Assembly (NCBI GenBank): GCA_003484545.1
Contig: DNCF01000466.1
Coordinates: 1 to 8,498 of the forward strand
Direction: 5' to 3'
Length of the DNA stretch: 8,498 bases
DNA from: Massilia sp.
GTDB taxonomy: Bacteria > Pseudomonadota > Gammaproteobacteria > Burkholderiales > Burkholderiaceae_D
Below are positions 7,288 through 8,498 of the stretch, piece by piece. Under the pieces are notes generated by a model that had not been told where the DNA came from, searched no databases, and was given only the letters and a program-made list of their open reading frames with translations. Both the position numbers and the translations under genes were made by a program. Every line of letters begins with the position of its first letter. The stretch's first letter is position 1.

Positions 7288-7293
7288 ATTCTA
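7288..7293 (-). promoter_or_regulatory. Candidate -10 element of a pgk promoter
   Basis: TAGAAT on the minus strand matches five of six bases of TATAAT and lies 33 nt before the pgk ATG, just past the azlD TAG. The bases 16-17 nt upstream (TTTTTG or GTTTTT) are a poor -35, so an activator or an unusual promoter would be needed. A short direct repeat, AAAAACGT on the plus strand at 7279-7286 and 7311-7318, brackets it 32 nt apart. Confidence 0.35.
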
Positions 7294-7295
7294 CC

Positions 7296-7640
7296 CTAGG
7301 GAGTGCCCCCAAAAACGTGTAGGAGGCGCAACAGTGTGAAGGCAAGCATGCCGAATACGATGGTCTGCAGCATATTCCGCCGCCACAGGTAGAAGCCGAG
7401 CGCGGCGATACCCGCCAGCAGCTTTGGATTGCCCAGTTCCAGGTGGGCATTGCCGGCACTGTCGAGCAGCAGGTCGGGGCCGATGATGGCCGCCAGCGCG
7501 CAGGCCGGCGCATAGCGCAGCATGTCCTGGATGCGCGGCGGGATGCTTACCTTGTGCCCGACCAGCCAGAACCCACTGCGGGTGATCGCGGTGGCCAGCG
7601 CCAGCACCACGATGACGGCCCAGATTTCCCAGTCAGCCAT
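7296..7640 (-). CDS. azlD: AzlD-family branched-chain amino acid exporter subunit
   Basis: AzlD is the small membrane partner of AzlC; together they form a branched-chain amino acid exporter in the inner membrane. The 114-aa protein is typical in length and shows about four hydrophobic segments (roughly residues 6-27, 44-61, 72-88 and 90-109). The family-like stretch from IPPRIQDMLRYAPACALAA (33-51) has the conserved Arg/Pro/Tyr spacing. No signal peptide or soluble domain is seen. The ATG at 7640 overlaps the end of azlC by 8 nt, with AAAGGG 5 nt before it inside azlC, so the two are almost certainly co-translated. It ends in TAG 41 nt before pgk, with no strong terminator visible in between. 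The substrate is assigned from the family; related pairs may export other amino acids. Confidence 0.9.
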   Translation of the reverse strand: MADWEIWAVIVVLALATAITRSGFWLVGHKVSIPPRIQDMLRYAPACALAAIIGPDLLLDSAGNAHLELGNPKLLAGIAALGFYLWRRNMLQTIVFGMLAFTLLRLLHVFGGTP

Positions 7641-8382
7641 GGCGGCCCTTTCGTCGTTGAAGGATGTTTTCGGCTGCCAGCGCGGCCAGCATGCCGGCGA
7701 CCACCGCCACCAGCAGGCCCAGCTTGTACGGAAAACCGTAGGCCAGCACCGCGACCGTGCCCGCGACCAGCACGCCGCACAGCGCGGCGCTGTTGACGAT
7801 CAGCGGCACCGTGATGCACAGGATGGCCAGCGTGCCGGCGAAGCCCAGGCCCCATTCGGCGGGAATGGCGCTGCCGAGGAAGATGCCGATCAGGGAACCG
7901 GTCTGCCAGGCGCACCAGTTCGGGAACATCAGCCCCTTCAGGTAGGAAAGCTTGCCCTTGACCGGCACGGCCGTCGGGAAGCGCTGCAGGAACAGGGCAA
8001 TCGTCAAGTCGCCGGAAATATAGCCGTAGAACAGGCGCTGGCGCCAGGGCAGGTGCGTGAAGTGCGGCGCCAGCAGGGCCGAGAAGATCACAAAGCGCAA
8101 ATTCACCACCAGGGCGGTGGCGAAGATCACCCAGATCGGCGCATGCGCGAGGATCAGCGGCAGCGCCGCCAGCTGGGCGGAACCTGCGAACACGAGCAAG
8201 GTCATACCGCTGGCCTGCAGCACGGTGAGCCCGGTCTTGACCATCGCGATGCCAACGACCATGCCCCAGGCGGCGATGCCGAACAGGGTCGGCAAGCCGG
8301 TCTTGACGCCTTCGCGCCAGAGGGCGGGATCGTGCTCCTCGATGACTTGCGGTGTGGCTTGCGTAACGGGAGGCGCGCTCAT
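7633..8382 (-). CDS. azlC: AzlC-family branched-chain amino acid exporter subunit
   Basis: AzlC is the large integral inner-membrane subunit of the AzlCD exporter. From the ATG at 8382 it has 249 aa, a normal length. A charged N-terminal tail of about 28 residues is followed by about six hydrophobic stretches. Family motifs are GIAAWGMVVGIA (35-46), FAGSAQLAALP (65-75) and VVNLRFVIFSALLAPHF (92-108), then SGDLTIALFL with Asp125 in a membrane segment. The reading frame stays open to an ATG at 8475, but that start would add a 31-residue, Cys- and Pro-bearing leader unlike the family. The 8382 start is preceded by AGGAAGG (8387-8393), an excellent ribosome site, so I chose it. The gene overlaps azlD by 8 nt. 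No Lrp-type regulator gene, often found near azlCD, is visible in the window. Confidence 0.92.
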   Translation of the reverse strand: MSAPPVTQATPQVIEEHDPALWREGVKTGLPTLFGIAAWGMVVGIAMVKTGLTVLQASGMTLLVFAGSAQLAALPLILAHAPIWVIFATALVVNLRFVIFSALLAPHFTHLPWRQRLFYGYISGDLTIALFLQRFPTAVPVKGKLSYLKGLMFPNWCAWQTGSLIGIFLGSAIPAEWGLGFAGTLAILCITVPLIVNSAALCGVLVAGTVAVLAYGFPYKLGLLVAVVAGMLAALAAENILQRRKGRHG

Positions 8383-8386
8383 GTCG

Positions 8387-8393
8387 CCTTCCT
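8387..8393 (-). promoter_or_regulatory. Ribosome binding site of azlC
   Basis: AGGAAGG on the minus strand lies 4 nt before the ATG at 8382, with the AGGA core 7 nt away. It decides the azlC start in favour of 8382 over the in-frame ATG at 8475. Confidence 0.75.
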
Positions 8394-8462
8394 GCAACAG
8401 CCTGGATGAGGGAGTACAGCGGCAAAGCGAGAGAGGGCAAGCATGAAACTTTGGGAAGTGAT

Positions 8463-8493
8463 GTAGGGTGGGCACTCCGTGCCCACGCGCTAC
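8463..8493. repeat. GTAG-footed palindrome, REP-like extragenic element
   Basis: A perfect 8-bp inverted repeat, GTGGGCAC (8468-8475) and GTGCCCAC (8479-8486), surrounds a 3-nt TCC loop. It is extended by an outer pair, GTAG (8463-8466) with CTAC (8490-8493), separated from the inner stem by 1 nt on one side and 3 nt on the other. A GTAG foot beside an imperfect palindrome is the hallmark of REP sequences mobilised by RAYT (TnpA-REP) transposases. I also recall GTAGGGTGGGCA-type repeats between genes in Oxalobacteraceae, from memory and unchecked. Only one copy is seen, at the window edge. It could instead be the terminator of a gene beyond the right edge, but no T-tract follows on either strand within view. 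Confidence 0.55.
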
Positions 8494-8498
8494 GCACG

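Noticed and set aside
7295..7312. CCCTAGGG palindrome and GGGGGCACTCCC at the azlD end as a terminator
   Set aside because: The first has no loop and the second gives only a stem of about 4 bp with no T-tract directly after it, so it is too weak to call.
7522..8409. 295-codon plus-strand open frame opposite azlC and azlD
   Set aside because: The product is Gln/Arg/His-rich and low in complexity, while the minus strand encodes clear membrane proteins in two overlapping genes.
8443..8466. Tiny plus-strand frame, ATG to TAG, seven codons
   Set aside because: It has no ribosome site, lies against the direction of all genes, and its stop falls inside the palindrome. It is probably chance.
8383..8475. 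N-terminal extension of azlC to the ATG at 8475
   Set aside because: The extra 31 residues do not resemble the family. They overlap the REP-like palindrome region, and the internal ATG at 8382 has a much better ribosome site.

Overview
The window comes from a GC-rich bacterial chromosome. Protein style and gene order (pgk-pyk-fba followed by purC-purE-purK-Sua5/TsaC) suggest a betaproteobacterium of the Burkholderiales, most likely Oxalobacteraceae (Massilia/Duganella/Janthinobacterium-like). This placement is inference from recognised protein families and remembered synteny; no search was run.

All nine supported genes lie on the minus strand, so transcription runs from the right edge to the left edge. 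In that order: (1) a short leader with a GTAG-footed palindrome at the right edge; (2) azlC-azlD, an overlapping pair for a branched-chain amino acid exporter; (3) a glycolysis/gluconeogenesis block, pgk (phosphoglycerate kinase), pyk (pyruvate kinase) and a class II fructose-bisphosphate aldolase gene; (4) a purine biosynthesis block, purC, purE and purK, with 1 to 18 nt between genes; (5) a Sua5/YrdC-family threonylcarbamoyl-AMP synthase gene, 2 nt after purK, cut by the left edge. Coding density is very high. The longest gap is 118 nt (fba to purC), and no stretch over 300 nt lacks a gene.

The genes form two functional groups. Pgk, Pyk and Fba are central carbon enzymes that would normally be expressed together. 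PurE, PurK and PurC catalyse consecutive steps AIR to N5-CAIR to CAIR to SAICAR in IMP synthesis. The Sua5/TsaC enzyme makes the activated intermediate for tRNA t6A modification; like PurK it consumes ATP and bicarbonate. AzlCD has no obvious metabolic tie to the rest.

The regulatory layer is the most interesting part. Each of the three glycolytic genes is followed by a compact GC-rich hairpin. After pgk and pyk there is too little room between hairpin and next start codon for a conventional promoter, so these hairpins look like partial terminators or mRNA 3'-end stabilisers within a polycistronic message. The fba-purC gap holds two hairpins in tandem. I found no mobile element, CRISPR array, RNA gene, defence island or clearly new multi-gene system. 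This is a conserved housekeeping region, and the long plus-strand reading frames opposite the genes are best explained as GC-rich antisense shadows.
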